Shown here piece after piece: positions 8,125-17,214 of a DNA stretch of 64,000 nucleotides. Under the pieces are notes generated by a model, which had not been told where the DNA came from, did not search any database, and saw only the letters and a list, made by a program, of their open reading frames with translations. Source of the stretch: Mycobacterium sp. AZCC_0083 (GTDB lineage Bacteria; Actinomycetota; Actinomycetes; Mycobacteriales; Mycobacteriaceae); NCBI RefSeq assembly GCF_014202335.1, contig NZ_JACHGP010000011.1, positions 1 through 64,000 of the forward strand, written 5' to 3'. Made by a program: the position numbers and the translations under genes. The first letter of the stretch is position 1. Every line of letters starts with the position of its first letter.

Positions 8125-8972
8125 AATACCGAGATCGGGTCGCCGTTGTCACCGGCGCCGGCTCCGGCATCGGCCGTGCACTCACCCTCGCGCTAACCCA
8201 GAACGGGGCACGCGTCGCAGCCACAGACATCGATCTGCGGGGCCTGGCGGAAACCCAAGAAGCATGCCCCCGCGGCTACGTGAGCAACTACCAGGTCGAT
8301 GTCGCCGACCGCGACGCAGTACTCGCGCACGCTGACGCCGTGCGACGTGACCTTGGACCCGCCTCAATGCTGTTCAACAACGCCGGAGTCGACCTCTTCG
8401 CCAGCGTGCTGGACATGTCCTGGACCGACTTCGATTGGCTCATGGGTATCAACATCGGCGGAGTTGTCAACGGAACCAAGGCGTTCCTTCCCCATCTCAT
8501 CGAATCCGGCACTCATGAGAACCCTGCCCGTCTCATCAACCTGTCGAGCGCCTTCGGCCTGATCGCGATTCCCTATCAAAGCGCCTACAACGCCTCCAAG
8601 TTCGCGGTGCGCGGGTTCAGCGAGGCACTGCGCCAAGAGATGATAATCGAACGTCTCCCAGTGACCGTGCACTGTGTACACCCCGGAGTCGTCCGGACCC
8701 GTTTCGCCGCTAATATGCGCATCGCCGAAGCCGAGCCCGATCCCGGACAAGCCAAGAAGATCTTCGAACGCGCCGCATTAACCACCCCCGAAAAGGCAGC
8801 CCGCCTGATACTCCGTGGTGCCGACAAGAACCGAGCCAGAATTCTCATCGGCCCCGACGGATATGCTGCAGCCGCCATGCCACGCCTCCTGGGTGCGCGA
8901 TACATCGCGCTCCTTGCCCACGCTGCCAGACTCGCAAACGCCCGCACGGGAAGTGTCGAGGCGGGCAACTAG
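8121..8972 (+). CDS. Short-chain dehydrogenase/reductase (SDR)
   Basis: A 283-residue classical SDR with the nucleotide-binding motif TGAGSGIG, the NNAG motif at about residue 90, the catalytic Ser in LINLSSAFG and YNASK. Asp in AATDID after the second strand favours NAD(H). A C-terminal extension of about 40 residues is longer than in the smallest classical SDRs. It overlaps the SRPBCC gene by ATGA and likely oxidises or reduces a hydroxy/keto group in the same pathway. Confidence 0.9.
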   Translation: MKYRDRVAVVTGAGSGIGRALTLALTQNGARVAATDIDLRGLAETQEACPRGYVSNYQVDVADRDAVLAHADAVRRDLGPASMLFNNAGVDLFASVLDMSWTDFDWLMGINIGGVVNGTKAFLPHLIESGTHENPARLINLSSAFGLIAIPYQSAYNASKFAVRGFSEALRQEMIIERLPVTVHCVHPGVVRTRFAANMRIAEAEPDPGQAKKIFERAALTTPEKAARLILRGADKNRARILIGPDGYAAAAMPRLLGARYIALLAHAARLANARTGSVEAGN

Positions 8973-9180
8973 GCGTACGCGGCGTCCGTCTCGCCGCGCG
9001 GTGCGCCTACGACGACTTGCCCTTGATGTCCGGTGTGTAGCACGCGGCGTCACGCGTCGCAGAAACGACGGGATCGGGCTGTGGTGCCGGAACGGCGCGG
9101 CTGCGTCCCCGTGGTGGTGCCGCAGAGTTCGGTGCCGCGTGATTCTCCCTGGCACACTGCACGATTCCGCGAACTCACCA

Positions 9181-10083
9181 TCACGGCTTGGGGCCCAGAC
9201 AGTTGTCAGGACTCCAGTCGTCGATTTGAACGACGCCATGCTGGACCTCAACGAAGTGCGGGGCGATGAACGTCTCGATGGTCGCCATCAGAGACATCAA
9301 GATGCCCAGCGTCGCAAAGCCCGCCAGAATCGTCGTGCTCAGCGAGGCACGTTGGCCGGGACGAGTGTCCCATCGGGTGTAGAACAGCAGCGCCGCGAAA
9401 TGCCATGAGCCATAGATCAACACGTTCAGACCCCACATGCCCACAGGATTGTCGAAGCAGTAACCCTTGCCCGTGTAGGCCAACGTCTCACAGAGCGGCA
9501 TGATGCCGGCCAGCAGCAAGCAAATGACCGCGTGCCGGGTCAGCGTGTCGCGCGTCAGCACGGAGTGCGTGCGGTCAAGCAATTGAGAGATGATCCGGTA
9601 GAGGGTGCCCAAAATCACCGAGTAGCACCCGAAGACCGAGATGGTCATGGGCAGCATGAACAGCGGTACGCCATTGGGGTTGAGATCGGTGTTGTATGCG
9701 AAGTGCCCGTGCAACACGTCGTACCACGGGGCAGTGCCGATGAAACCGCCAAGCACCGACCAAATGAACAGGAACGCACCCATGCGAAAACCGTAGAGTT
9801 CCCGCAACGGCACCCCGCGATCCTCACGTGCCCGCAGTACCAGCGGCAGGATCAACGTGCCCAACGCCATTACGACGGCTTGGGTCAGCAGGATGGCGTC
9901 GTTGGGCTTGTCGTAGCTCAGATTCTTCGTGACCAGGGTCTGGAACGGGATCGATATCAAGAACCAGACGAAATAGATGATTTCCGTGCGCCGCTTACCT
10001 GGGTTGGCCGACAACCAGTGAAACTTCGCCGGTTCGGACCCCACGGGCAACACGTCGGCCACACCGGCCTGCGATCCCACCAT
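9181..10083 (-). CDS. Cycloeucalenol-cycloisomerase-like membrane protein
   Basis: This 300-residue protein has about seven hydrophobic segments. Near the N-terminus it has WLSANPGKRRTEIIYF, comparable to the W-L-A-x-N-x-S-K-R-W-x-E start of plant cycloeucalenol cycloisomerase, and a later segment with WYDVLHGHFAY and NPNGVPLFMLPMT matches the region of the plant enzyme ending in N-N-V-P. The plant enzyme opens the 9,19-cyclopropane ring of sterols. In a bacterium the substrate is unknown and the role may only be related. GAGAGG before ATG 10083 supports the start. It follows an SDR on the same strand, 71 bases apart, probably as one operon. Confidence 0.55.
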   Translation of the reverse strand: MVGSQAGVADVLPVGSEPAKFHWLSANPGKRRTEIIYFVWFLISIPFQTLVTKNLSYDKPNDAILLTQAVVMALGTLILPLVLRAREDRGVPLRELYGFRMGAFLFIWSVLGGFIGTAPWYDVLHGHFAYNTDLNPNGVPLFMLPMTISVFGCYSVILGTLYRIISQLLDRTHSVLTRDTLTRHAVICLLLAGIMPLCETLAYTGKGYCFDNPVGMWGLNVLIYGSWHFAALLFYTRWDTRPGQRASLSTTILAGFATLGILMSLMATIETFIAPHFVEVQHGVVQIDDWSPDNCLGPKP

Positions 10084-10154
10084 TGGTGAACCTCTCTACT
10101 AGTAGACGTCTAGCGGCGTGCCGTGCGAAACAACTGCGGGCTAGACAGATCCGT

Positions 10155-11012
10155 TCATGACGCGGTCAGTGACGGGGCGCCTGACGACGCGGCGACAGCG
10201 CCCCCGTCGACGAGCAGATCGGTGCCGGTGATGAAGCTGGCGTTGGCACCGAGAAGGAACTCGGCGGCGGCCGCGACTTCGGTTGCAGTACCCATTCGTT
10301 TGCTCGCCGACTGCGCGACGAGTGAGGTGGCGGCCTCGCCGGTAGCTGCGTCGCCGACTTCGGCGCGGCCCATCGCCGTTGAGATCACCCCTGGGCTGAT
10401 CGAGTTGATCCGCGCGCCGCGCTGCGCCCACAGGCTCGCCGCACTCCTTACGCGTAATTGGTTGGCACGCTTGGCGATCGCGTAGGCAACCGCCCGCAAC
10501 CCCGGGTCGTCGGGGTTGCCGTCGGGAAGGGACCTGATCGCGGGAACTCCGAGAAGTTGCTCAGGGGGCAGCGTGGCCAGGAGCCATTCGGTCTCGCTTC
10601 CTAGTGCGGTACCCAGCAGTGTTCCCGCCATGCTGGCCACCACGACACCGGCGCCCCGTGGTGCGATCACCGCGGCGAAAGCGTCGAGGATTAACGCCGT
10701 GCCGACCAGGTCCACTGCCAAGATCCGGGCGGGTGTTGCCGATGTGGGCGAGACCCCTGCCGTGTGCGCGACCGCCGACACAGGCCCTTGCCGGTCGGCG
10801 AATTGGACGAGTTCACCCACCGACGAACGGTCGCTGACATCGAGGTGCCGGCAGGCTACTTGGTATCCCTCGGCCGCCATCGATTCCGCGAGCGTGTCCA
10901 TCGTGGCCTCATCGTGGTCGGCCAGCACCACGGCGCGTCCGGCGCCCAAGCGCCGCGCGATCGCCGCGCCCATTCCGCCGACGCCGATGACGACGAGAAC
11001 GTCGGGAATCAT
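10155..11012 (-). CDS. Short-chain dehydrogenase/reductase (SDR)
   Basis: This 285-residue SDR starts directly with the Rossmann strand and has GVGGMGAAIA in place of the usual T-G-x-x-x-G-I-G, then a shortened central region, VVASMAG (catalytic Ser), YAIAK and a C-terminal FITGTDLLVDGGA typical of classical SDRs. An insertion of about 30 residues separates the Ser and Tyr motifs (from about LGSETEW to DPGLRAV). It heads a two-gene unit with the cycloisomerase-like gene; the tandem palindromes 88-123 bases upstream lie between it and the divergent secreted protein gene. Confidence 0.85.
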   Translation of the reverse strand: MIPDVLVVIGVGGMGAAIARRLGAGRAVVLADHDEATMDTLAESMAAEGYQVACRHLDVSDRSSVGELVQFADRQGPVSAVAHTAGVSPTSATPARILAVDLVGTALILDAFAAVIAPRGAGVVVASMAGTLLGTALGSETEWLLATLPPEQLLGVPAIRSLPDGNPDDPGLRAVAYAIAKRANQLRVRSAASLWAQRGARINSISPGVISTAMGRAEVGDAATGEAATSLVAQSASKRMGTATEVAAAAEFLLGANASFITGTDLLVDGGAVAASSGAPSLTAS

Positions 11013-11099
11013 TCCTGTGCACCCCTACCGGATCGTGTCGCTGTGCGCCGGGCACTCGAGATGTCCACTCGTACTGGTCATTAGCGAGGCTATCATATA

Positions 11100-11135
11100 C
11101 TATTGCATCCGCCATACTTATGGCGCACGCCATAA
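11100..11135. promoter_or_regulatory. Shared palindromic operator, tandem copies 2 and 3
   Basis: TTATGGCGCACGCCATAA (11118-11135) is a perfect palindrome with eight-base arms around CA. An imperfect second copy, CTATTGCATCCGCCATAC, abuts it at 11100-11117. The pair lies in the divergent region between the SDR (start 11012) and the secreted protein (start 11174). The distance from the right copy to the SDR start, 106 bases, equals that from copy 4 to mceA. Confidence 0.65.
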
Positions 11136-11173
11136 TAAAGCGGCGGTTCGGCCGTCGAGGGAAGCTGTGGATC

Positions 11174-11731
11174 ATGTCTGAAGCCTCATCGCCAATCCTT
11201 GACAGGCCCACCCGCGCGCGGGTGCTGACGAGTCTCGTGTGCTGCGGCGCCGTGGTGTTCGTGCTTGCCGCGCCGGCAGCCGGCGCCGATGATTCGTTCG
11301 CGCGTCATGCGCTCAACGGCCGCTTTCAGGTGACCTCGAATGGTGACTGGGCCAAGACCAACGACGTCTACCGCGATGAACAAACGGTGCGCCAGGTATG
11401 GACCATTGCCTCGTCATGCGTCGACGCCGCAACCTGTTCGGGCACCGTCACAAGCAGTCAAGGCTGGTCGGCCGATCTGACCTACGCCTCGCAATGGTGG
11501 ACGGTTCGCCGTGTGCTAGACGAGTGGCAACCGTGTGCGGACGGGACGGCCGCCGCGGGCAGCCAGACCTACCGGTTCTGGGGCGTAGAGCCCGACGGCA
11601 GCGGTACCCGCACCGATACCAATCCCACGGTGTTGGCCGGCTCGGACAAGACACTGGGCAACAGCGGTGATTGCGGCCGCAGCCTTCCGCTGGAAATCAC
11701 GGCGCCACTGCGCCTACAAAAACTCGACTAA
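11174..11731 (+). CDS. Secreted protein of unknown function
   Basis: The protein of 185 residues has a signal peptide (VLTSLVCCGAVVFVLAAPAA, then cleavage near AAG-AD). The mature part has four cysteines, repeated W and Y residues and strand-like segments such as GRFQVTSNGDWAK and GTVTSSQGWSADL, suggesting a disulfide-bonded beta-rich exported domain. I do not recognise a named family. ATG 11120 lies within the palindromic operator, so I chose ATG 11174. It is convergent with the mce operon (23 bases between the stops) and shares the palindrome-bearing promoter region with the sterol-isomerase-like unit, suggesting a cell-envelope role alongside Mce. Confidence 0.75.
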   Translation: MSEASSPILDRPTRARVLTSLVCCGAVVFVLAAPAAGADDSFARHALNGRFQVTSNGDWAKTNDVYRDEQTVRQVWTIASSCVDAATCSGTVTSSQGWSADLTYASQWWTVRRVLDEWQPCADGTAAAGSQTYRFWGVEPDGSGTRTDTNPTVLAGSDKTLGNSGDCGRSLPLEITAPLRLQKLD

Positions 11732-11754
11732 CAGCTGGTGCGCGCAAGCGACGG

Positions 11755-13359
11755 TCAGATCGGCAAGAGGTCCTTCCACGATTTCGGAGCACCAGCGACG
11801 AGCCCCGGATGTCGTTCGAGATGACCGTCAGACGTAACGTAGGCACCGCTGGCGGGATCGTATGGGACAGCAACCGCGGCTGCCGAAGGCTTTGGCGCGG
11901 AGGAGAATCCGCTCGGCGCCGCAGCGGGCTGCCCATCCGAGGGCTGCCCATCCGAGGGCTGCGGGTCTGCTGGGTCGGCGGCGTCGCCAGGTGCCTCACC
12001 CGGCGGTGTACTGGTGGCCGGGTCGATCGCCGCCGGTGGTTCGGCTGGCGGCATCGGTGTTCCCTCCGTGGGCCCATACAGGTTGGCCCCTGGGTCGATC
12101 CGGTCGTCGGGCGGAACGCCTTGCGACACCAGGTTCGGATCGAACGGGTAGGGACCCAACGCGTGTTGGCGCATTGCCAGAGGCTCGTACGGTCGATCAC
12201 TGTCACAGATCTCCACCGTCGGCGCCCGCTTGCCGGGGTGACCCATGCACGGGTAGTTGCGCGCGCCGCGCACCGCGATCGGCGAGTCCTGGGGAAGCTT
12301 GCAGTACAGGTCCGAAGGCACGTCCCTGTCGCTGAGGTCAGCTGGTGAGCGCCATTGTGACGGCGGAAGGAATCCGACGGTACACGGCGGTGGATCGTTG
12401 GCGCTGAGGGTGAAGTCGGCCAGCGGATACCCGGTGGGGTTGTTTTGCGGCAGCGCATACGAATTCTGTGCGGCGACAAAAGCCGGAAACAGGACGAGGA
12501 GCTGTTCCAGTGAGGGGTTGTAGGTCACCAGGATCTGACCAACACTGGTCAGGTTGGCCAGCAACACCGGAAGTGTCGGTTTGACCTGTGTCAGAAGCTT
12601 CGAGACTTCCTGGGCTGCCCCGGGTCCGGTGGTCAGGATGTTGCGCAGGTGTGGATCGCTGCTGACCAGTTGATCGCTGACGCCGGCGACGTTTCGCGCC
12701 CATTCGCGAAGCGAGTCCGCCGTTTGGGCCTGCCCGTCGAGTAGCGGGCCACTGTCGTCGATGAGACCGCGGGTTTGCCCCGCCACTCGGTTGAGGTCAC
12801 CGGAGAGTTTGGTTGTCGAGTCCAACAGGGAGCCAAAGTCGTATCCGGCACCATTGAAAGCCTTGAACGACTCGTCGAGCAGGTCGCCGAACTTGCCTTT
12901 GGGGATGCTCTCGATGAGTTTGCTCGATTGGTCGAGCACCGGACCGACCGGCTGGGGCACCGAGACATTGTCTGCGGTGATGACCGATCCGTTGGTCAGA
13001 AACGGCCCAGAGCTGTTGCGCGGCTGCAGATTGATGTATTGCTCACCGATGGCCGAGACGCTGGCGACATCGGCGTGCAGGTTCGCGGGGACCGTCGGGG
13101 AGGTGTCCAGCGACAATGTCGCCACCGCTCCCTGCGCGGTGGCGCGCACGTCGGTGACCTTGCCCATTTGGACACCGCGATAAGTCACATTGCTGAACCG
13201 GTAGATGCCGCCACCTTCGGGAAGCTCCATGGTGACGGTGATCTTGCCCAGGCCAAGCAGTGTCGGAATCTGCAGGTAGTGCAAGCCCATCAACGTCACA
13301 GCCACCACGGAGGCGATCGTGAAGATGATGAGCTGGTTTCGAACGAACCGGGTGATCAT
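11755..13359 (-). CDS. mceF: MceF: MCE-family lipid-transport protein
   Basis: This 534-residue protein is the last of the six-gene operon. An N-terminal membrane anchor (about residues 8-30) is followed by the MCE/MlaD beta-barrel domain (GGIYRFSNVTYRGVQMGKVT, then LPEGG and ANLHADVASVSAIGEQYINL), a long helical region forming the tunnel, and a proline-, serine- and alanine-rich tail of roughly 130 residues. Mce subunits form a heterohexameric conduit that moves lipids across the periplasm. Its ATG overlaps the end of mceE by four bases. The tail carries a short coding tandem repeat. Confidence 0.93.
   Translation of the reverse strand: MITRFVRNQLIIFTIASVVAVTLMGLHYLQIPTLLGLGKITVTMELPEGGGIYRFSNVTYRGVQMGKVTDVRATAQGAVATLSLDTSPTVPANLHADVASVSAIGEQYINLQPRNSSGPFLTNGSVITADNVSVPQPVGPVLDQSSKLIESIPKGKFGDLLDESFKAFNGAGYDFGSLLDSTTKLSGDLNRVAGQTRGLIDDSGPLLDGQAQTADSLREWARNVAGVSDQLVSSDPHLRNILTTGPGAAQEVSKLLTQVKPTLPVLLANLTSVGQILVTYNPSLEQLLVLFPAFVAAQNSYALPQNNPTGYPLADFTLSANDPPPCTVGFLPPSQWRSPADLSDRDVPSDLYCKLPQDSPIAVRGARNYPCMGHPGKRAPTVEICDSDRPYEPLAMRQHALGPYPFDPNLVSQGVPPDDRIDPGANLYGPTEGTPMPPAEPPAAIDPATSTPPGEAPGDAADPADPQPSDGQPSDGQPAAAPSGFSSAPKPSAAAVAVPYDPASGAYVTSDGHLERHPGLVAGAPKSWKDLLPI
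11926..11955 (-). repeat. 15-base tandem repeat in the mceF tail
   Basis: Two perfect copies of a 15-base unit (plus-strand GGGCTGCCCATCCGA) and a partial third encode QPSDG repeats in the C-terminal tail of MceF. The unit length is a multiple of three, so copy-number change would keep the frame. Confidence 0.75.
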
Positions 13360-14684
13360 CGCCCAGCTCCCGTCGCCGTGGGCGCCGAGTTCGGTGCAGC
13401 GGCCTCCTGATAGGGACCGGGGAACATGGCTGTCAACGCATCGGAGCTGGGCACCGTGACAGGGGTACTCAGCGGCGGCGGCGCTACCGGAAGTAGCGGT
13501 CCGTTCACCGGCGGCATCAGCGGACGCGGCCCAGCATCGGGGCTTGGGGTGACATCGTCGACGACGGCGGCAGGTGGCGGTGCCAACGGCGCGCTCAGCG
13601 GATCATGGGTGTAGTCCAGATACCACGGATCGCCCGGGGCCGGTACCAGCTTGGCGTTTTCGTCACCCCATCGGGTGCCTAGCAGCAGCGAGCGCTTGAG
13701 CCGTGGGATCGTCAAATCGATGATCGCGAACAGGTTTACGTAGTCGCCGCGGAAATATCGGTCGATCATGTTCTGATTGAACGGGTACGTCGTGCCGGCG
13801 ACCAGTGCGCTATCCAGATCTGGCCCCACGTCGGCCAGTGAGCGCAACACGGGTTCGACGTTCTTCAAGTCGCTGATCAGGTCGGCCTGGGCCTCGTTGA
13901 CGACAGCCGCTGCGGTTTCGCTGAACACGCCAAGTCGTTGCAGCGCGTGGGTGAGCCGCGGTCGTTGCTTGATGAGCACGTCGAGGGCCGGCGGCAGGTC
14001 CTTGACGAGGCGGCTTATCGAATCACGCTGTGCTGCAAAGGTGCCGGCAAGTCGGTCCAGCGACCGCATCGACGCAAGGATGTTGTCCCTCTGGTCATCG
14101 AGCAGCCCGACGAAGTCGTTGAGTTGCCTGAGCAGGTCTCGGATGTCGTCTTGATGCCCCGACAGGGTGGCGTTGAAGTTGTGGATGACGTCGCCGATCT
14201 GGCCAAGACCGCCCGCGTTGACCAGTGTCGATAGCGACGACAAGGTCTGTTCGGTCGATGGGTACGTCGACGATCGGTTCAGCGCAATGGTCGAACCCGG
14301 CGCCAGCCGACCAGTCGAGGGTTGCCCGAGTGGAGGGTCGAGAGAAAGATGCATCGATCCGAGCAGGCTGGTTTGTCCGACGTTGGCTATCGCGTTGGCC
14401 GGAACGACGGCGCCTGGACTGACCGAGACGTCGACGTCGGCGTGCCAGCCCTCGACCGTCATCGAGCCGACGCTGCCGACGACCACGTCGTTGACCATGA
14501 CCGGCGAATTCGACTCGAGTGTACCGACATTGGCAAGTTGTACGTGGTAAGTCTGCGCACCGGGACCGCGCCCGATCGCGCCAGGTAGTGGCAGGGAATT
14601 GAGCCCGGAGAATGAACAGGCGGTGACCATCAACGCGGCGCAACTTGCCGTCGCCAGGGCGGGAATCGGTGATCGGTGCATCAT
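13356..14684 (-). CDS. mceE: MceE: lipoprotein subunit of the Mce complex
   Basis: This 442-residue protein has a lipoprotein signal with lipobox LMVTAC (Cys at about residue 22), as expected of the fifth mce gene. The MCE domain follows (YHVQLANVGTLESNSPVMVN, DVVVGSVGSM), then a helical region with a run of heptad-like segments (LLRQLNDFVGLLDDQRDNI) and a proline-rich C-terminus. ATG 14684 overlaps the mceD stop as ATGA; a longer open frame upstream has no supporting start. Confidence 0.93.
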   Translation of the reverse strand: MMHRSPIPALATASCAALMVTACSFSGLNSLPLPGAIGRGPGAQTYHVQLANVGTLESNSPVMVNDVVVGSVGSMTVEGWHADVDVSVSPGAVVPANAIANVGQTSLLGSMHLSLDPPLGQPSTGRLAPGSTIALNRSSTYPSTEQTLSSLSTLVNAGGLGQIGDVIHNFNATLSGHQDDIRDLLRQLNDFVGLLDDQRDNILASMRSLDRLAGTFAAQRDSISRLVKDLPPALDVLIKQRPRLTHALQRLGVFSETAAAVVNEAQADLISDLKNVEPVLRSLADVGPDLDSALVAGTTYPFNQNMIDRYFRGDYVNLFAIIDLTIPRLKRSLLLGTRWGDENAKLVPAPGDPWYLDYTHDPLSAPLAPPPAAVVDDVTPSPDAGPRPLMPPVNGPLLPVAPPPLSTPVTVPSSDALTAMFPGPYQEAAAPNSAPTATGAGR

Positions 14685-16117
14685 GGATTCCCCTGTGCTG
14701 GTGGCAATGGCGTCGCTGGTGCCTCGGCTGGCAGCAGCAGGCCCGCAGCCCCATTGGCGGGATTGGTGGGCACTGGCGCTCCCGGGAACAACGCCGGCAA
14801 CGGGGTGGCGGCGACGCCGGGGACGTCGGGGGCATTCGGTCCAGGCGCGATTATTGGGGGCTGGCCGAAACCCAGCGGCGGCGCCACGTCTCCGGCTCCG
14901 GTGTACGCCGATATCGCTGGCGCTTGTTCGGGTGTGGGGGCCGACCCGGCGCCACCGGGCGCCAACGCAGGGTCGGTGTAGATCAAGTCTTGTGGCGGTG
15001 GCGATGCCTGCAGGTACGGGTTGATCGGCTGGGGCAGATAGTTGATGTTGAGGAGTCGCGCCGCTGGTCCGAGGTATTGGGCGCACAGTTTGGCGGTTTC
15101 CGCGGAGGTCACGTTCTCCACGCCGCCGATCGCGCCGCACACGAACTGCAGCGGATTCGCGAGATTGGGAATGGTGAAGGCGCCGGCGCTGGTGCCCGTC
15201 ATTGGGTTGTAATTGTTGTAGCCGTTGGCCAGCGCGTTGGGGGTGACGTGCAGCAGGTTCTCGAGCGACATCTTGTTGTCGACCAGGATCTGGGTGACAT
15301 TGGCGAGCCGCTGCACCTGCTCGGATGCTTGGTTGCGGCTACCTGCGACGAACCGCTGGAGGTCGGTGAGCCCGGCGGACAGGCTGGACAAGGTGCCGTC
15401 GAGATCGGATTGGCTGTCATTGAGGATGCTCGTCAGCGTCGCGAAATGATCCTGGAACTGCACGATCTGGGCATTGCTATCGCGCAGGGCGGCCACGAAG
15501 GTCTGCAGGTTGGCGATGATGTCGGCGATGTTTCCGCTGCCGTCGGCCAGGATGCGCGCCGTGCCGGACAGCTGCGCGATGGTCTGCCGCAGCTTGTCGC
15601 CATTGCCAGACAGCGCATTGGCCGCGCTGTCGATGAAGCGCCCAATCGATGACGTCGAGGTGTGGCTGTCGGGGCCCAGTTCGGTGGACAGTCTCATCAG
15701 CTGCTCTTTGACCTGATCCCACTCGACCGGAACGGCCGTGCGATCTGACGGGATCGTGGCACCGTCAGCCATCGTGGGGCCGGCGTCGGCGTAGGCCGGC
15801 GTGAGCTGAACATAACGGGCTGCCACCAGATTCGGGGCAACGATGACTGCCTTCGCCTCGGCCGGAATGGCGATGCCGTGGTCGACCTTCAGCGTCATCT
15901 TGGTCTGCTCACCTTGAGGAACCATCGCTTCGATGGTCCCCACCTTGACCCCGGCGACCCGAACCTCGTCGCCAGGGTAGATGGCAATCGCGTTCTGAAA
16001 GTAGGCGAATATGCCGGTGGGAGCGCGCCATACGTGGTTGTCGGCGAATATCGCAGTGACGCTCAGGGCCGCGGCCACCACCACGGCGGTGCCGGCAATC
16101 AGGCGGGTGCGTTTCAT
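14681..16117 (-). CDS. mceD: MceD: MCE-family protein
   Basis: This 478-residue protein has a single N-terminal membrane segment (LIAGTAVVVAAALSVTAIFA), an MCE domain (IAIYPGDEVRVAGVKVGTIE, then NLVAARYVQLTPAYADAGP), a long helical stretch (about 130-300) and a C-terminal tail of about 120 residues very rich in proline and alanine. Long Pro-rich tails are usual for MceD subunits. It overlaps the genes on both sides by four bases, so its translation is coupled within the operon. Confidence 0.93.
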   Translation of the reverse strand: MKRTRLIAGTAVVVAAALSVTAIFADNHVWRAPTGIFAYFQNAIAIYPGDEVRVAGVKVGTIEAMVPQGEQTKMTLKVDHGIAIPAEAKAVIVAPNLVAARYVQLTPAYADAGPTMADGATIPSDRTAVPVEWDQVKEQLMRLSTELGPDSHTSTSSIGRFIDSAANALSGNGDKLRQTIAQLSGTARILADGSGNIADIIANLQTFVAALRDSNAQIVQFQDHFATLTSILNDSQSDLDGTLSSLSAGLTDLQRFVAGSRNQASEQVQRLANVTQILVDNKMSLENLLHVTPNALANGYNNYNPMTGTSAGAFTIPNLANPLQFVCGAIGGVENVTSAETAKLCAQYLGPAARLLNINYLPQPINPYLQASPPPQDLIYTDPALAPGGAGSAPTPEQAPAISAYTGAGDVAPPLGFGQPPIIAPGPNAPDVPGVAATPLPALFPGAPVPTNPANGAAGLLLPAEAPATPLPPAQGNP

Positions 16118-17214
16118 GGTTGCCCTCCCTGCGGGCCGCGCTGAATGGGAATGCCGTTGACTGGGAAGGGGAACTCGGCACGCGGGCCCGCGTTGTCGGG
16201 CGGTTGGCCCGCGCCGGTCCCGCGGCGGAACCCGAAGGCGTAATCGAGAAATGGTTGGAGGAACTGACCGGCCGACAGATTGGCGACGAACGCGTGGTAG
16301 TAGTAGCCGCTGGCGACGGACTCGCCCTGGGTCCGTTCGAATTGCACCAAACCCGGTAGCGCCTTGGCGAGGTTGTCACGGTTCTTCTCCAGCATCGCGG
16401 CAACGTCGTTGAGCCGCTGCAGGGTTGGCGCAAGCTGCTTCTCATTGTCGGCGACCAGCGCACTGAGCTGCTGGGCGACCGTACGGGTGTTGACCAACAG
16501 GTTGGCGATCGCCAAGCGCCGGTCGTTGAGCACCGACACCAAGTCATTGGCGTCGAGGATCAAGGTGTTGAGCTGGTTGCTGCGTTGGCCAAGGACGCCG
16601 GTGACCGTAGCTGCACTCTTCAATAGCGAACCAAGGGATTCGTTGCGTTCGTTGAGGGACTGCGACAGCCGGGTCAGCCCATCGAAGGTGGGGCCCAGCT
16701 GCGGGGAGATCTGGTCGAGGGTCGCCGAGAGCGCATCCAGGGACTGATTGAGTGTCTGGGTATCTGCTCCCGCAGCGTTGGTGGTCAGATCACTGACCGC
16801 CTCGGCCAGTGAATACGGTGACGACGTGCGGGTCACGGGAATGACTTCGCGTGGACGCAGAGTACTGCTGCCCGCGGAGTCCAGTGTCAGAACACGTTCG
16901 CCCAGAAGGGTTCTGGTCCGGATGTGCGCGGCGGTCTGCGACCCCAACGGCACGGTGGCATCGACGTTGAATGTCACCACCACCGTGCCATGGCGCAAGG
17001 CGATGTCATCGACGGTGCCTACCTTGAGGCCGGAAACGGTGACGGCATTACCGCTAGTCAGACCGCCGGCCTCGCTGAACACGGCCTGGTATCGGACCGT
17101 GCTTGCCAAGGACAGCAGCCGTTCGGGCTGCAGACCGATGAGAGTGACCAGCACCATCAAGATCGCGCCGACGAAGCCGGCCCTGATCAGTCGGTGTCCG
17201 CGGTATTTGAGCAT
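16114..17214 (-). CDS. mceC: MceC: MCE-family protein
   Basis: The protein of 366 residues begins with MLKYRGHRLIRAG, a membrane anchor (FVGAILMVLVTLIGL), then the MCE domain (YQAVFSEAGGLTSGNAVTVS, GLKVGTVDDIAL, LLGERVLTL) and a helical tunnel-forming region up to about residue 300. ATG 17214 overlaps the stop of mceB (TAATG); the frame is open further upstream but the overlap pattern of the operon supports this start. Confidence 0.93.
   Translation of the reverse strand: MLKYRGHRLIRAGFVGAILMVLVTLIGLQPERLLSLASTVRYQAVFSEAGGLTSGNAVTVSGLKVGTVDDIALRHGTVVVTFNVDATVPLGSQTAAHIRTRTLLGERVLTLDSAGSSTLRPREVIPVTRTSSPYSLAEAVSDLTTNAAGADTQTLNQSLDALSATLDQISPQLGPTFDGLTRLSQSLNERNESLGSLLKSAATVTGVLGQRSNQLNTLILDANDLVSVLNDRRLAIANLLVNTRTVAQQLSALVADNEKQLAPTLQRLNDVAAMLEKNRDNLAKALPGLVQFERTQGESVASGYYYHAFVANLSAGQFLQPFLDYAFGFRRGTGAGQPPDNAGPRAEFPFPVNGIPIQRGPQGGQP

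Noticed and set aside
8973..9040. Terminator hairpin after the SDR at 8121-8972
   Set aside because: GGCG/CGCC-type segments can pair only imperfectly and no U-tract follows, so I did not list it.
14645..15652. 335-codon plus-strand frame inside mceD/mceE
   Set aside because: Antisense to two clear mce genes; rich in Gly/Arg/Val and without a domain.
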